Shown here: positions 1 to 8,375 of the stretch, piece by piece
How the letters are laid out: each line of letters starts with the position of its first letter
Numbering within the stretch: position 1 is the first letter of the stretch
Source of the DNA: JADJPL01 sp964607915
GTDB lineage: Bacteria; Bacteroidota; Bacteroidia; Chitinophagales; Saprospiraceae
Assembly: GCA_964607915.1 (NCBI GenBank)
Contig: CAZSMU010000019.1
Location: 1-39,365, forward strand
DNA: 39,365 bases
Reading direction: 5' to 3'
The notes under the pieces: generated by a model
Databases searched by the model: none
What the model was told of the DNA's origin: nothing
The model's input: only the letters and a program-made list of their open reading frames with translations
Position numbers and translations under genes: made by a program

Positions 1-31
1 GCTGGGCTATACTCCCACAAAAAGCCTTCGC

Positions 32-85
32 GTGGAAAGAAAATGACTCTTTTTTTCCACCTCGCTGACCCCTCGCAACAAGTCT
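32..85 (-). repeat. Palindromic intergenic element, copy A
   Basis: On the minus strand this begins AGACTTGTTGCGAGGGG (85 down to 69), 19 bases after the stop codon of the symporter gene. It runs into a hairpin in which GTGGAAA (32-38) pairs with TTTCCAC (54-60). The head and the A/T-rich palindrome match seven other intergenic copies in this window. Sitting just after a stop codon with a U-rich stem, it may serve as the symporter terminator. No convincing second inverted head is seen on the left side. Nothing else is visible in bases 1-104. Confidence 0.75.
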
Positions 86-104
86 AATGACTGGTGAAGT
101 ACAC

Positions 105-1808
105 TCAGTGCGAACGAGCCTGGCCCGCCCCCCGGGGGGTACGGATGTCGTCAATCAGATCCTGTATGCGGGCGGGCGGGGGCGGGGTAAAGCCGGAGAC
201 CAAAAAGGTAACGACCATATTGATCACCATCCCCACGCTTCCTATGCCTTCGGGGGAAATCCCCAGCAGGTAGTTGTCCGGCGACCAACCCAGGAACTTA
301 AAGCCGATAATATACGAGGACGTGAAGAGTAGTCCGCTCAACATCCCGGCCACGGCGCCTTCTTTATTGATGCGTTTGACAAATATGCCTAATAAGATGG
401 CAGGGAAAAAGGAAGACGCGGCCAATCCAAATGCGAAAGCTACTATAGCAGCCACGAAATCAGGCGGATAGATGCCAATCAAGCCCGCTAAGACAACGGC
501 AGCGGCGGCGGCAATGCGAGCGGCCCGAAGCTCTCCTTTTTCAGAAATATTTGGTCGGATGGCACTTTTCAACAAATCATGGGAAACGGCAGACGAGATG
601 ACCAACAGCAGTCCGGCGGCGGTGGAAAGAGCTGCTGCGAGGCCCCCGGCCGCTACCAGCGCAATGACCCAGGCAGGGAGTCGGGCAATTTCCGGGTTGG
701 CGAGCACCATGATATCCTGGTCTATGGTCAGTTCGTTGCCTTTCCAGCCTTTTTCGGCAGCAGCGGCTACAAAAGCGGCATCCGGGTTCTTGTCGTTATA
801 ATACTGAATAAGGCCGTCGCCGTTTTTATCTTCAAACTTGATCAGGCTTGCTTTTTCCCAGTTTTTCATCCATGCCGGTGCCTGCTCGTAGCGCTTCCCT
901 GAAACCGTCTCGAGCAGGTTGGTGCGCACGAAAACGCCGATAGCCGGCGCAGTGGTGTATAAGATAGCTATAAAAATCAAGGCCCACCCCGCCGACAGGC
1001 GCGCGTCCCGCACTTTGGGTACCGTGAAAAAGCGCACAATGACGTGCGGCAGCCCCGCCGTACCTACCATCAAAGCCGCCGTGATGCAAAAGATATCCAT
1101 CAGTGGCTTTGAGCCCGCCGTATAAGCGGCAAAACCGAGCTCAGCATTCAGCCCGTCCAACTTGTCGAGCATCCCTCCGAAGGCAGCCTGCGGGACAGGG
1201 TTCCCCGTCATTTGAAACGAGATGAAAATGGCAGGTACCATATACGCAAAAATGAGCACGCAATACTGGGCGACCTGCGTATAGGTAATACCCTTCATTC
1301 CGCCCAGGACCGCATAGAAAAATACAATGCCCATGCCGAGCAACACACCGGTGTGGATGGGGACTTCCAGGAAACGGGAAAACACAATGCCAACCCCGCG
1401 CATCTGCCCCGCAATATACGTGAAGGATACGAAGAGGGCGCAAACTACGGCAACGATACGCGCCGTTTGCGAGTAGTAGCGCTCGCCAATGAAATCGGGT
1501 ACCGTAAATTTGCCAAACTTGCGCAGGTAAGGGGCCAACAAGAGGGCAAGCAGCACATAACCCCCCGTCCAGCCCATCAAATACACCGATCCGTCATAGC
1601 CCAAAAATGATATCAAACCGGCCATAGAGATGAAAGAAGCTGCCGACATCCAGTCGGCTGCGGTTGCCATTCCATTTATTATTGGGTGTACGCCGCCTCC
1701 GGCCACATAAAATTCTTTTGTAGAATTGGCCTTCGTCCAAAGGGCAATGGCAATATAAAGGGCAAAAGACAACCCTACGATGATAAAGGTCCAGGTTTGA
1801 ACGCTCAT
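105..1808 (-). CDS. Sodium:solute symporter, large subunit (SSS family, VC_2705-like)
   Basis: A 567-residue polytopic inner-membrane protein of the sodium:solute symporter family. It uses the Na+ gradient to import a small substrate, probably a short organic acid such as acetate, although the substrate cannot be read from sequence. It has about 13 hydrophobic segments, and the family signature is seen around AAALSTAAGLLLVISSAVSHD. The ATG at 1808 is preferred over the in-frame GTG two codons upstream. The next gene upstream on the same strand encodes the small DUF4212 partner typical of this subfamily, so the pair probably forms one two-component transporter. One non-membrane loop (about residues 327-338) reads DKNGDGLIQYYN, which resembles an EF-hand calcium loop. 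Palindromic element copy A follows the stop. Confidence 0.9.
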   Translation of the reverse strand: MSVQTWTFIIVGLSFALYIAIALWTKANSTKEFYVAGGGVHPIINGMATAADWMSAASFISMAGLISFLGYDGSVYLMGWTGGYVLLALLLAPYLRKFGKFTVPDFIGERYYSQTARIVAVVCALFVSFTYIAGQMRGVGIVFSRFLEVPIHTGVLLGMGIVFFYAVLGGMKGITYTQVAQYCVLIFAYMVPAIFISFQMTGNPVPQAAFGGMLDKLDGLNAELGFAAYTAGSKPLMDIFCITAALMVGTAGLPHVIVRFFTVPKVRDARLSAGWALIFIAILYTTAPAIGVFVRTNLLETVSGKRYEQAPAWMKNWEKASLIKFEDKNGDGLIQYYNDKNPDAAFVAAAAEKGWKGNELTIDQDIMVLANPEIARLPAWVIALVAAGGLAAALSTAAGLLLVISSAVSHDLLKSAIRPNISEKGELRAARIAAAAAVVLAGLIGIYPPDFVAAIVAFAFGLAASSFFPAILLGIFVKRINKEGAVAGMLSGLLFTSSYIIGFKFLGWSPDNYLLGISPEGIGSVGMVINMVVTFLVSGFTPPPPARIQDLIDDIRTPRGAGQARSH

Positions 1809-1873
1809 AAGCACTAAATTAAATTTGGATAAAATAGGGTCTTTTTAACCCCTCTAGGATAGCCTAAGATAGC
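1809..1873. other. Short spacer with tandem 10-mers
   Basis: The spacer between the small and large symporter subunits contains a near-tandem repeat of GATAGCCTA (about 1858-1876) and a small GGGT/ACCC hairpin around a TTTTTAA loop. No promoter-like box is evident. Co-transcription of the two subunits is likely. Confidence 0.35.
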
Positions 1874-2128
1874 CTACTCATCCACGTCATACTCCTTGTC
1901 CAGGCTGTTCATCAGGCGAACATAGACGAAGATGAGCGCGATGAAGGCGAATATGGCACCATTCTGTGCAAACCAGAACCCTAGTTTGAACCCGCCGAAC
2001 GAAAAGGCATCGAGGGGCTTGCGAAAAATAATCCCGAACCCAAAGGATGCAAAAAACCATACTCCAAGAAGGGAATACAGATAATTCAGGTTTTTTTTCC
2101 AATACTTTTTAAGTCGTTGTTCCGTCAT
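1874..2128 (-). CDS. Sodium:solute symporter small subunit (DUF4212)
   Basis: An 84-residue protein with a basic N-terminus (MTEQRLKKYWKKN) and two predicted transmembrane helices, the first around LYSLLGVWFFASFGFGIIF and the second around GAIFAFIALIFVYVRLM, ending in an acidic tail. This matches the DUF4212/Na_symport_sm family, which is encoded directly upstream of VC_2705-type symporters and is thought to be their accessory subunit. The ATG at 2128 is chosen over an in-frame TTG three codons earlier. It lies 65 bases upstream of the symporter ATG on the same strand, so the two are probably one operon. The role of the small subunit is inferred from family context, not shown here. Confidence 0.88.
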   Translation of the reverse strand: MTEQRLKKYWKKNLNYLYSLLGVWFFASFGFGIIFRKPLDAFSFGGFKLGFWFAQNGAIFAFIALIFVYVRLMNSLDKEYDVDE

Positions 2129-2140
2129 AATACGCAATGG

Positions 2141-2210
2141 CTTTAGGTTTCCGGGTAAAAATAATAATTTTAAGCAGAATTAAACACCTTCTGTCTTTAG
2201 GTTAAAAATA
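2141..2210. promoter_or_regulatory. Direct repeats in divergent promoter region
   Basis: CTTTAGGTT occurs at 2141-2149 and again at 2195-2203, each followed within a few bases by GTTAAAAATA or GTAAAAATA. The pair lies in the divergent region between the DUF4212 gene (minus) and the amylase-like gene (plus). It could be an operator or a promoter duplication. No protein can be assigned. Confidence 0.3.
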
Positions 2211-2263
2211 GGGGTCGAAAAAGGGCCTTTTTCCCCTCCCTGCTGACCCCGCGCAACAAGTCT
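2211..2263 (-). repeat. Palindromic intergenic element, copy B
   Basis: The minus strand reads AGACTTGTTGCGCGGGG (2263-2247), then a short G-rich spacer and a long palindrome: GGGG (2211-2214) pairs with CCCC (2233-2236), and AAAAAGG with CCTTTTT inside. It lies 32 bases upstream of the amylase-like start codon, in a divergent promoter region rather than after a stop codon. A degenerate second head may exist near 2192-2210 but is not convincing. Confidence 0.75.
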
Positions 2264-2295
2264 ATTACCATCGAAACAGAAAATTCCAAATATTC

Positions 2296-3699
2296 ATGTC
2301 CCTAATTAGAAGATACCTGGCTTTAGCCCTTGCTTTGTTTACGCTGGTTCGCTGTTCCGAGGACGGAAGCGATACCGGACTCTGGAACTTTCGCGACAGC
2401 AGCGTTTTGGACGCGCGCTTCAAGCCCGCCCGATACGTCGAACTCAATCATCCGGACTGGAGCAGGAACGCGGTATTCTATCAGGTCAATATCCGGCATT
2501 ACACGCCCGAGGGTACGTTCAAGGCATTTGAAACCCACCTGTCGCGCCTAAAACAAATGGGGGTTGATGTGATCGGTCTGATGCCGGTACACCCCATCGG
2601 CGAACAGAACCGCGAGGGTGCCCTTGGCCATTTGTACGCCGTAAAAGATCACTACGGCATCAACCCGGAATTCGGCACCCTCGAAGATTTTAAATCGCTG
2701 GTGGACAAAATCCACGACCTGGGCATGTATATCGTCATAGACTGGGTGGCAGGCAGCACGGCCTGGGACCATAGTTTGCGCGGAGAACACCCGGACTGGT
2801 ACCTCAAATCGCCGGAGGGTGCCTTCCAGTCGGCTCCCTGGACAGAGGACAGCGATATCGTAGCGCTGGACTTCCAAAAGCCCGGTCTTCGGAAATATAT
2901 GCTGGAAGCCCTCAAGTTTTGGGTAGCTGAAACGGAAATAGACGGGTATTGCTGTGCCCGGGCAGAATGGGTGCCCCTCGATTTCTGGGAGATGGCCCGC
3001 TCGGAGCTCGACAAGATAAAACCTGTCTTTATGTTGGCCGATGGCGAATCCAGGGACTTGCACCGATTTGCCTTTGATGCGACCCGCGCCGGCAGCTTCC
3101 GAAATGCCGTGCAGCAAATCGTCCGGGGCAGCCTGGACACTCCGGGGCTAACACAATACCTCGCCGCCGAGGTCAATGCGTTTCCCAAAGATGCCTGTCG
3201 CTTGCTGTCTGCAGGACTCCTGGAAGAGGCGACAGACAGCGCCGCTATGGCGGCGCTGGTGCTGGCGGCTACGCTTCCGGGCATGCTCGAGGTGTACGGC
3301 GGCCAGGAAGCTGGATGGAACCGACCTTTGCGGGAGGCAGAAAAAGATACCATAGCCTGGAATCCCCATCCTTTCCTGGCATCCGGATTGAAAACCCTGA
3401 TCCAGCTCAAAAAGCGCAACAAGGCGCTTTGGAATGGAGCAGATGGAGGGGGGCTTCAGCAGGTGCGGAACAACGGGGAGGCTGCTTTCGTATCGTTTTT
3501 CCGCGAAAAATCAGGCAATAAAGTGCTGTGTGCGGTCAACCTGAGCCCATCCTCCCTAAAGACGGTATTGTACCCCGGAAATAGGCAAACGGGGAACTAT
3601 ACGGATCCTTTTACCGGAAAGAAGCGGATAGTCAAAGAAAAGTACCCGCTGGAACTCCCGCCCTGGGGCTATCTTTTGCTCGAGGCAGGGGAGCGCTGA
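2296..3699 (+). CDS. Secreted GH13 alpha-amylase homologue, probably catalytically dead
   Basis: A 467-residue protein with a hydrophobic N-terminal export signal ending at Cys20 (LVRC). An Arg before the Cys makes lipoprotein processing uncertain. The fold is clearly GH13: VFYQVNIRHYTPEG, a TIM-barrel core with GMYIVIDW, GLRKYMLEALKFWV, LPGMLEVYGGQEAG, and a C-terminal beta domain. All four catalytic regions are altered. Region I has DWVAGSTAWDH where N-H is expected (Gly153-Ser154). Region II has DGYCCARAE where DGFRxD is expected, with the invariant Arg as Cys219 and the nucleophile Asp as Ala221. Region III has LADGE, with the acid Glu as Asp249. The region IV NHD motif is missing around residues 301-312. 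Hydrolysis is therefore unlikely. A glycan-binding or surface-scaffold role is an inference. It converges on the haloperoxidase-like gene with only 5 bases between stops. Confidence 0.85.
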   Translation: MSLIRRYLALALALFTLVRCSEDGSDTGLWNFRDSSVLDARFKPARYVELNHPDWSRNAVFYQVNIRHYTPEGTFKAFETHLSRLKQMGVDVIGLMPVHPIGEQNREGALGHLYAVKDHYGINPEFGTLEDFKSLVDKIHDLGMYIVIDWVAGSTAWDHSLRGEHPDWYLKSPEGAFQSAPWTEDSDIVALDFQKPGLRKYMLEALKFWVAETEIDGYCCARAEWVPLDFWEMARSELDKIKPVFMLADGESRDLHRFAFDATRAGSFRNAVQQIVRGSLDTPGLTQYLAAEVNAFPKDACRLLSAGLLEEATDSAAMAALVLAATLPGMLEVYGGQEAGWNRPLREAEKDTIAWNPHPFLASGLKTLIQLKKRNKALWNGADGGGLQQVRNNGEAAFVSFFREKSGNKVLCAVNLSPSSLKTVLYPGNRQTGNYTDPFTGKKRIVKEKYPLELPPWGYLLLEAGER

Positions 3700-3704
3700 A
3701 AAGT

Positions 3705-4997
3705 CTATCGTTTCGCCAGGTAGTCAAAGTGGGCTTTGAGCCGTGCGCTCACGAGCTGCCCGACTTCTTTTCCCTGCCAGACTCCCTGTTCTATGGCATC
3801 CCGAAAGTGAATCCCGCCGTACAGCCTCGAGAGGGAAGCTTCGTCGGCTGCGGAGGCAAAGGAGCGGAATTTGCGCACCGGCAACCCAAATTCAACTTCC
3901 GTATCGTCGCTGAAGGAGAACTCGGGCCCAAAAATGCGGGTCAGCACGACGGATGCCGCTGTGGACGCTACGCTGTGTCCGGAAACATATTCCGGAAACG
4001 GGGGCGTCTGGAGGACGGTCTTCCAGGTTTTATCGACGAACGCCCGTATGGCGGTTTCGGGCCGTACCCTATGGCTGCGGTACTTCTCGTCCCAACATGC
4101 GATGAACGCATCGTGTAAGGTCACGGCCACCAGCGTGTGGGCCAGCACGGTATGCCCCAGTGGGAGTTTTGCTTTTTTGCAGGCAATCCCGGCAATCCCC
4201 ATCCAATGCCCACCCGGGGAAATTTTCTTGGTTCCGAATTCTACATGCCCAATTTGGGAGATGTGGTAGGGATTGCAGTCCCAAAAATTCGCGATAGCTT
4301 CCTTTTCCGGGTTTTTGGAACGGACGCTTTCATATACTTCCTGCAGGAGCGCGTAAAAAGGGGAATCTTTGTCCAAGTCAAAAGGCGCGGGCGGGAGCGG
4401 TACGAACTGGTCGGCTGAATCCAGTACGAGTGTGCGGATAGTGTTCCAGTGGGGTTCTATCGGGGCCATGAAGGCAGGGCCGGTGGGCTGCCAAAAGGCA
4501 GGTCCCCGTTTGGGGGTATAGCGCTGGAGATTATTCAATTGCAGGAACCCATCCCGAAGCGCCCAGGCGACAATCTGATTCACGACCTTGTCAATGAGTT
4601 CCAGTCCTGCCGGGGATACATGGGTAGATAAGGAGTCAATACCTGGCTTGAGCTTAGTACCGGACGGCAAAAGGGCAGCCGCGGCTTTCCATAAAGCGAG
4701 TCTGGAGCAGGCCTGCAAATCTTTTTCCTGCCCCTCGGATAGTTCGAGCCGAAGAGGATGGGTGAGCGAGCCTACGAGGGAAGGGTACTGTGCTGGCTGG
4801 AACGCCGACAGGGACTCGTAGGATGCCAGGGTAGTATAGGCATAATACCGGGCGGATGCCACGGGCGAGGTAACATCGTTGACCATAATATCGGTGACCC
4901 GTTTCAGGGCCGACACGTATTCCGCGGCAGGGTCGGTTTTTGCTGCGTGGAGCCCACTGGTCGTGGCTAAAAGTAGTAGGAAGAGGTATCTCTTCAT
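3705..4997 (-). CDS. Vanadium-dependent haloperoxidase-like / PAP2-family protein
   Basis: A 430-residue exported protein (signal MKRYLFLLLLATTSGLHA). It carries the full phosphate/vanadate pocket of the PAP2/vanadium haloperoxidase superfamily: Lys305 with Arg312-Pro313 (K-x6-RP), SGH at 339-341 (PEYVSGHS), and SR at 390-391 with His397 and Asp400 (SRLYGGIHFRD). The Lys-to-Arg spacing (7) and Arg-to-His spacing (6) equal those I recall for fungal vanadium chloroperoxidase. Such proteins either oxidise halides with peroxide or act as acid phosphatases, and sequence alone does not decide which. It follows the FG-GAP/ASPIC gene on the same strand. An alternative in-frame ATG at 5039 would overlap that gene's TGA as ATGA, so translational coupling is plausible. 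I chose 4997 because it starts directly at the signal peptide. Confidence 0.87.
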   Translation of the reverse strand: MKRYLFLLLLATTSGLHAAKTDPAAEYVSALKRVTDIMVNDVTSPVASARYYAYTTLASYESLSAFQPAQYPSLVGSLTHPLRLELSEGQEKDLQACSRLALWKAAAALLPSGTKLKPGIDSLSTHVSPAGLELIDKVVNQIVAWALRDGFLQLNNLQRYTPKRGPAFWQPTGPAFMAPIEPHWNTIRTLVLDSADQFVPLPPAPFDLDKDSPFYALLQEVYESVRSKNPEKEAIANFWDCNPYHISQIGHVEFGTKKISPGGHWMGIAGIACKKAKLPLGHTVLAHTLVAVTLHDAFIACWDEKYRSHRVRPETAIRAFVDKTWKTVLQTPPFPEYVSGHSVASTAASVVLTRIFGPEFSFSDDTEVEFGLPVRKFRSFASAADEASLSRLYGGIHFRDAIEQGVWQGKEVGQLVSARLKAHFDYLAKR

Positions 4998-5035
4998 ATG
5001 GGTAGGATTTGCTGTGCTCAGGTTCAGGATTAATC

Positions 5036-8000
5036 TCATCGGGTCTTTAAAATCAAGGCGGCCCGGTTGTTGATGCCCACCAGGATAGAAGCGTTGCCTT
5101 CGCGCCCCCGGATGGGCTTTATACTTCTCACGGCCCCGCGGATGTTCAGACCAGAGGCTCCTTGCGGGACGTATGAGAAAGTTCCCTTTCCGTTCCCTTT
5201 CAGCAGGCAGCCATAATTGGCATCGGTACGGCCAATGCGTATACGAGTATATTCGACATTGCCCGCCAAAAGGATATCCGTAACCCCGTCGTGGTCAAAA
5301 TCCTGCGCTAAAATGGCATGGACGGGCGAAAAGTTGGCTTCCGAGGGGAAACTCCGGGGCTGAAGCACTCCGTTTTTATTTTCCCACCACATCGTCTCCA
5401 GGGTATTTACTTCGAGCTTGGGGCTTTTAGCCACTTGTTCGGCGCTGAAGATTTTGGAGAGGGTTGCGTTGGCATAGGAATCGTAGGTTACGAATTTCTT
5501 CCTCAAGCCTACTATCTGGTCGGTTATCTCGTCGCGGGTAGGGAAGGGGCAGGACATGCCGTCTATATAGTAGCACATAATGGGGTCTATATACCCGTTC
5601 CCGTCGAAATCGTCGTAGTAGAGTTCGACGGGTTCCTTGTCCGAGGCTTTGAATTGGGCATTTAAGCCCCAGTTGCCGGCGATGAGGTCCATATCGCCGT
5701 CGGCGTCGAGGTCAGCGGCATGGAGTACGTTCCACCACCCCTTGGCGGCGGTAGGCATAGTATTTTGCGAAATATCGAGAAACCGGCCATTGCGGAACCC
5801 AAAAAACTGAATGGGGGACCATTCCCCGCAAACGGCTAATTCCAGGCGGCCGTCTCCGTCCAGGTCAGTGGTCAGGGCATGGGTAACCATGCCCAATCGC
5901 GCTTTCCAGGCGATGGAGAAGATACCGCGGCCGTTGTTTTCCAGGAAGACGCTCTCCGGGGCATTGGGGTAATTGCCCTGTTCCACACGCGCCCCGATGA
6001 AAAGATCCATATCGCTGTCCTGGTCGTAATCCCAGGGCACCACGACGGAGCCTGCGAAATCGAGCGCGGGCAACGTACTGTCGGCTGCCGCGAAAAACAT
6101 TCCTCCTTTGTTGAGGTACAGGCGGTCCTGGAGCGGCAGGCCCGAGTCCTTGGCGCCGTATCCGCCGGAAACCACATACAGGTCCTGGTCTTTATCGCCA
6201 TCTGCATCAAAAAAGGCTGCGTAGGTGTCTTCATATCGGGCATCGGCGAGCAGGGCGGGCTGATTGGAAGGGATGAACGCACCATTTTTCAACTGAAGGA
6301 AAATCATGCCCGCCTGTCCTTCGGGGCCACAGATGTAGAAGTCTTCCAGTCCGTCGGCATTGACATCGCCGGGTGCCGTCTCCGGGCCGTGGTAAGAGAC
6401 CATATTCGGGATGAGCGGTTGTACTTTGAAATCGTTGACCATCCATTCCTGGTGGAGGTATTTCAGCGTATCCGCGGGGGTGTGGAAAATGGTTTGAGGG
6501 CTGGGCGAAATCAGGGAGGCGGGGGTACAGGAGTCGCTGTCGCGGAAGGACCAGGTTTTTCCGACGGCTAAATTCTTTTTCACGCATTGCGTCTGGCCAC
6601 TCGGCCAGGCGATGACTATAGAGTCAATGGTTCCGCCGGGCAACCCGATATGCAGGGGGCCGGACATGGAGGACTGAAACCCGTGGACTGGGTTATTTTC
6701 GAAAGAATATACGCCATCGGGCGTAAAGACGCGCACTTTTGCACCCAGTGCGTTCGTGTTTTTGGTATCGGAGAGCAGTTCTACCCGCACGAACCCTTTG
6801 GAACGGTTGGTCTCTACGGCTGTGTTTTTGAATACGCCTGCCGGGGCGTTCATGCGGTTGAACACGAGGTCCAGGTCGCCGTCGTTATCCAGGTCGGCAT
6901 ATATGGCTCCGTGTGCGAAATCAGTGCCGGTCAGTCCCCAGGCTTCGGTGCGGTCTGTGAATCGGTTCCCTTCGAGATTTTCAAAAATGTAATTCTGCAA
7001 AGGCGTTGAGCGGATAGATTGAAGCATACCAAACATTTTATCGTCTGTATTGCCCTGCAGATGCTTGAGTCGTTCGTTGGCGTAGAACTTCATGAAATCC
7101 CGGTTGATCATATCCCTGCCGTAGCCGTTGGTCACGAAGAGGTCTTTGAGGCCGTCGTTGTTGTAGTCGGCAAACAAGGCCGACCAGCTCCAGTCGGTAT
7201 TGGAGATGCCGGCAAACTGGCCAATTTCGCTGAAGGTGCCGTTGCCGTTGTTCAGGTGGAGCATGTTGCGCATCAACTGGTGGTGGAATCCGTTTTCCAC
7301 CATGTTGTTGTACAGTTCGAAGTTATCGGGGGCATACAGGAGTTTTTGACGTTCGTTATCGCGGGGAAGCATGTCAAGGGTGAAAATATCTGGCCACCCG
7401 TCGTTGTTGACATCTGCGATATCGAGCCCCATGGAGAAGTTGGAGATGTGGGGTAGTTGTTCCTTGAGCACTTCCCGGAAGGTGCCGTTTTGGTTGTTCA
7501 GGTATAGGTAATCTTCTTCTACATAGTCGTTGGATACGTAGATGTCCGGCCATCCGTCGCCGTTGATATCCGAGATGTTCAGCCCCAGGCCATAGCCCAG
7601 GGGGTTTGACTTGATGCCTGCCTGCTGGGTGATGGGGTGAAAAACGCCGTTGCGGTTTTCGTACAGATGATCTCCTGCGTCGGGGTCAATTTGATTTTTG
7701 ACGAACGCGGCATCGAAGTTTCTGAACTGTTTGATGTTGTGGTTGAGCACGTAGGCATCGAGATCCCCGTCGCGGTCCATGTCGAAAAAAGCGGCCATGG
7801 TGCTGTGCCCAGGGTCATCGAGGCCCATTTCGGCGGCTTTTTCCGTAAACGTCAGGTCTCCGTTGTTGATAAAGAGCAGGTTTTTCCTCTTGTCGGGAGT
7901 GGTATCCCCGGAGCGGCACACATAGATATCGAGCCATCCGTCGCCGTTGACATCGGCAACGGAGACCCCTGTGTTCCAGCCTCGGCTGCCCTCAACGCCT

Positions 8001-8314
8001 GCTTTTTTGCTGATATCTTCAAAGCGGAAGTTACCTCTATTGATAAATAGCTTGTTGGGCCCGAGGTTGGAGGTGAAATAGAGGTCTATCCGCCCGTCTT
8101 TATTGAAGTCTCCGGCGCCTACGCCCCCGCCGTTGTAGAAGTACTCGTAGGTGATGATGTTGAGTTCCGGCGTTTCCGGTAGGGTGTTTTCAAAAGCAAT
8201 TCCCGTAGCGGTGGCGGGCATAGGCTGGAATAAAGGCTGTGCCTGGATTTTGGAGCCCGTGCAGAGGGCAACGTACAAGATGAGAGGGACGAAGTATTTT
8301 GGAAGATATTCCAT
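5036..8314 (-). CDS. FG-GAP/VCBS repeat protein with ASPIC/UnbV domain (CRTAC1-like)
   Basis: A 1092-residue exported protein (signal MEYLPKYFVPLILYVALCTG, cleavage near QAQ). It contains 14 calcium-type Asp loops of the FG-GAP form DxNxDGxxD. Seven (DFNKDGRID to DLDNDGDLD) precede an ASPIC/UnbV domain at about residues 505-592 (LGAKVRVF, GFQSSMSGPLHIGLP, IVIAWPSG), and seven more follow (DVNADGLED to DFDHDGVTD). This suggests two seven-bladed beta-propellers joined by the ASPIC domain. Such proteins are secreted or surface-bound and are thought to bind ligands or partners; no catalytic site is visible. The ATG at 8314 is preferred over a TTG at 8353. It lies between a SusC/SusD pair upstream and the haloperoxidase-like gene downstream, which suggests that all four act at the outer membrane. 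Confidence 0.9.
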   Translation of the reverse strand: MEYLPKYFVPLILYVALCTGSKIQAQPLFQPMPATATGIAFENTLPETPELNIITYEYFYNGGGVGAGDFNKDGRIDLYFTSNLGPNKLFINRGNFRFEDISKKAGVEGSRGWNTGVSVADVNGDGWLDIYVCRSGDTTPDKRKNLLFINNGDLTFTEKAAEMGLDDPGHSTMAAFFDMDRDGDLDAYVLNHNIKQFRNFDAAFVKNQIDPDAGDHLYENRNGVFHPITQQAGIKSNPLGYGLGLNISDINGDGWPDIYVSNDYVEEDYLYLNNQNGTFREVLKEQLPHISNFSMGLDIADVNNDGWPDIFTLDMLPRDNERQKLLYAPDNFELYNNMVENGFHHQLMRNMLHLNNGNGTFSEIGQFAGISNTDWSWSALFADYNNDGLKDLFVTNGYGRDMINRDFMKFYANERLKHLQGNTDDKMFGMLQSIRSTPLQNYIFENLEGNRFTDRTEAWGLTGTDFAHGAIYADLDNDGDLDLVFNRMNAPAGVFKNTAVETNRSKGFVRVELLSDTKNTNALGAKVRVFTPDGVYSFENNPVHGFQSSMSGPLHIGLPGGTIDSIVIAWPSGQTQCVKKNLAVGKTWSFRDSDSCTPASLISPSPQTIFHTPADTLKYLHQEWMVNDFKVQPLIPNMVSYHGPETAPGDVNADGLEDFYICGPEGQAGMIFLQLKNGAFIPSNQPALLADARYEDTYAAFFDADGDKDQDLYVVSGGYGAKDSGLPLQDRLYLNKGGMFFAAADSTLPALDFAGSVVVPWDYDQDSDMDLFIGARVEQGNYPNAPESVFLENNGRGIFSIAWKARLGMVTHALTTDLDGDGRLELAVCGEWSPIQFFGFRNGRFLDISQNTMPTAAKGWWNVLHAADLDADGDMDLIAGNWGLNAQFKASDKEPVELYYDDFDGNGYIDPIMCYYIDGMSCPFPTRDEITDQIVGLRKKFVTYDSYANATLSKIFSAEQVAKSPKLEVNTLETMWWENKNGVLQPRSFPSEANFSPVHAILAQDFDHDGVTDILLAGNVEYTRIRIGRTDANYGCLLKGNGKGTFSYVPQGASGLNIRGAVRSIKPIRGREGNASILVGINNRAALILKTR

Positions 8315-8356
8315 ATACAGAAGATTGGATTGATTTCTACGGGGTTTATCCAAGAC

Positions 8357-8364
8357 GAAAGGTA
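8357..8364 (-). promoter_or_regulatory. Putative -7 box for the FG-GAP/ASPIC gene
   Basis: The minus strand reads TACCTTTC, one base off the Bacteroidota -7 consensus TAnnTTTG. It is placed just downstream of the strong hairpin at 8376-8418 and about 43 bases upstream of the start codon. The surrounding 14 bases (AAAATACTACCTTT) are identical to the folD upstream region at 34167. I do not see a matching -33 TTTG, so this is a tentative call. Confidence 0.4.
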
Positions 8365-8375
8365 GTATTTTTTAT

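Noticed and set aside
3700..3704. A terminator between the convergent amylase-like and haloperoxidase-like genes
   Set aside because: Only five bases separate the stops and no hairpin is visible, so any termination must occur inside the coding regions.
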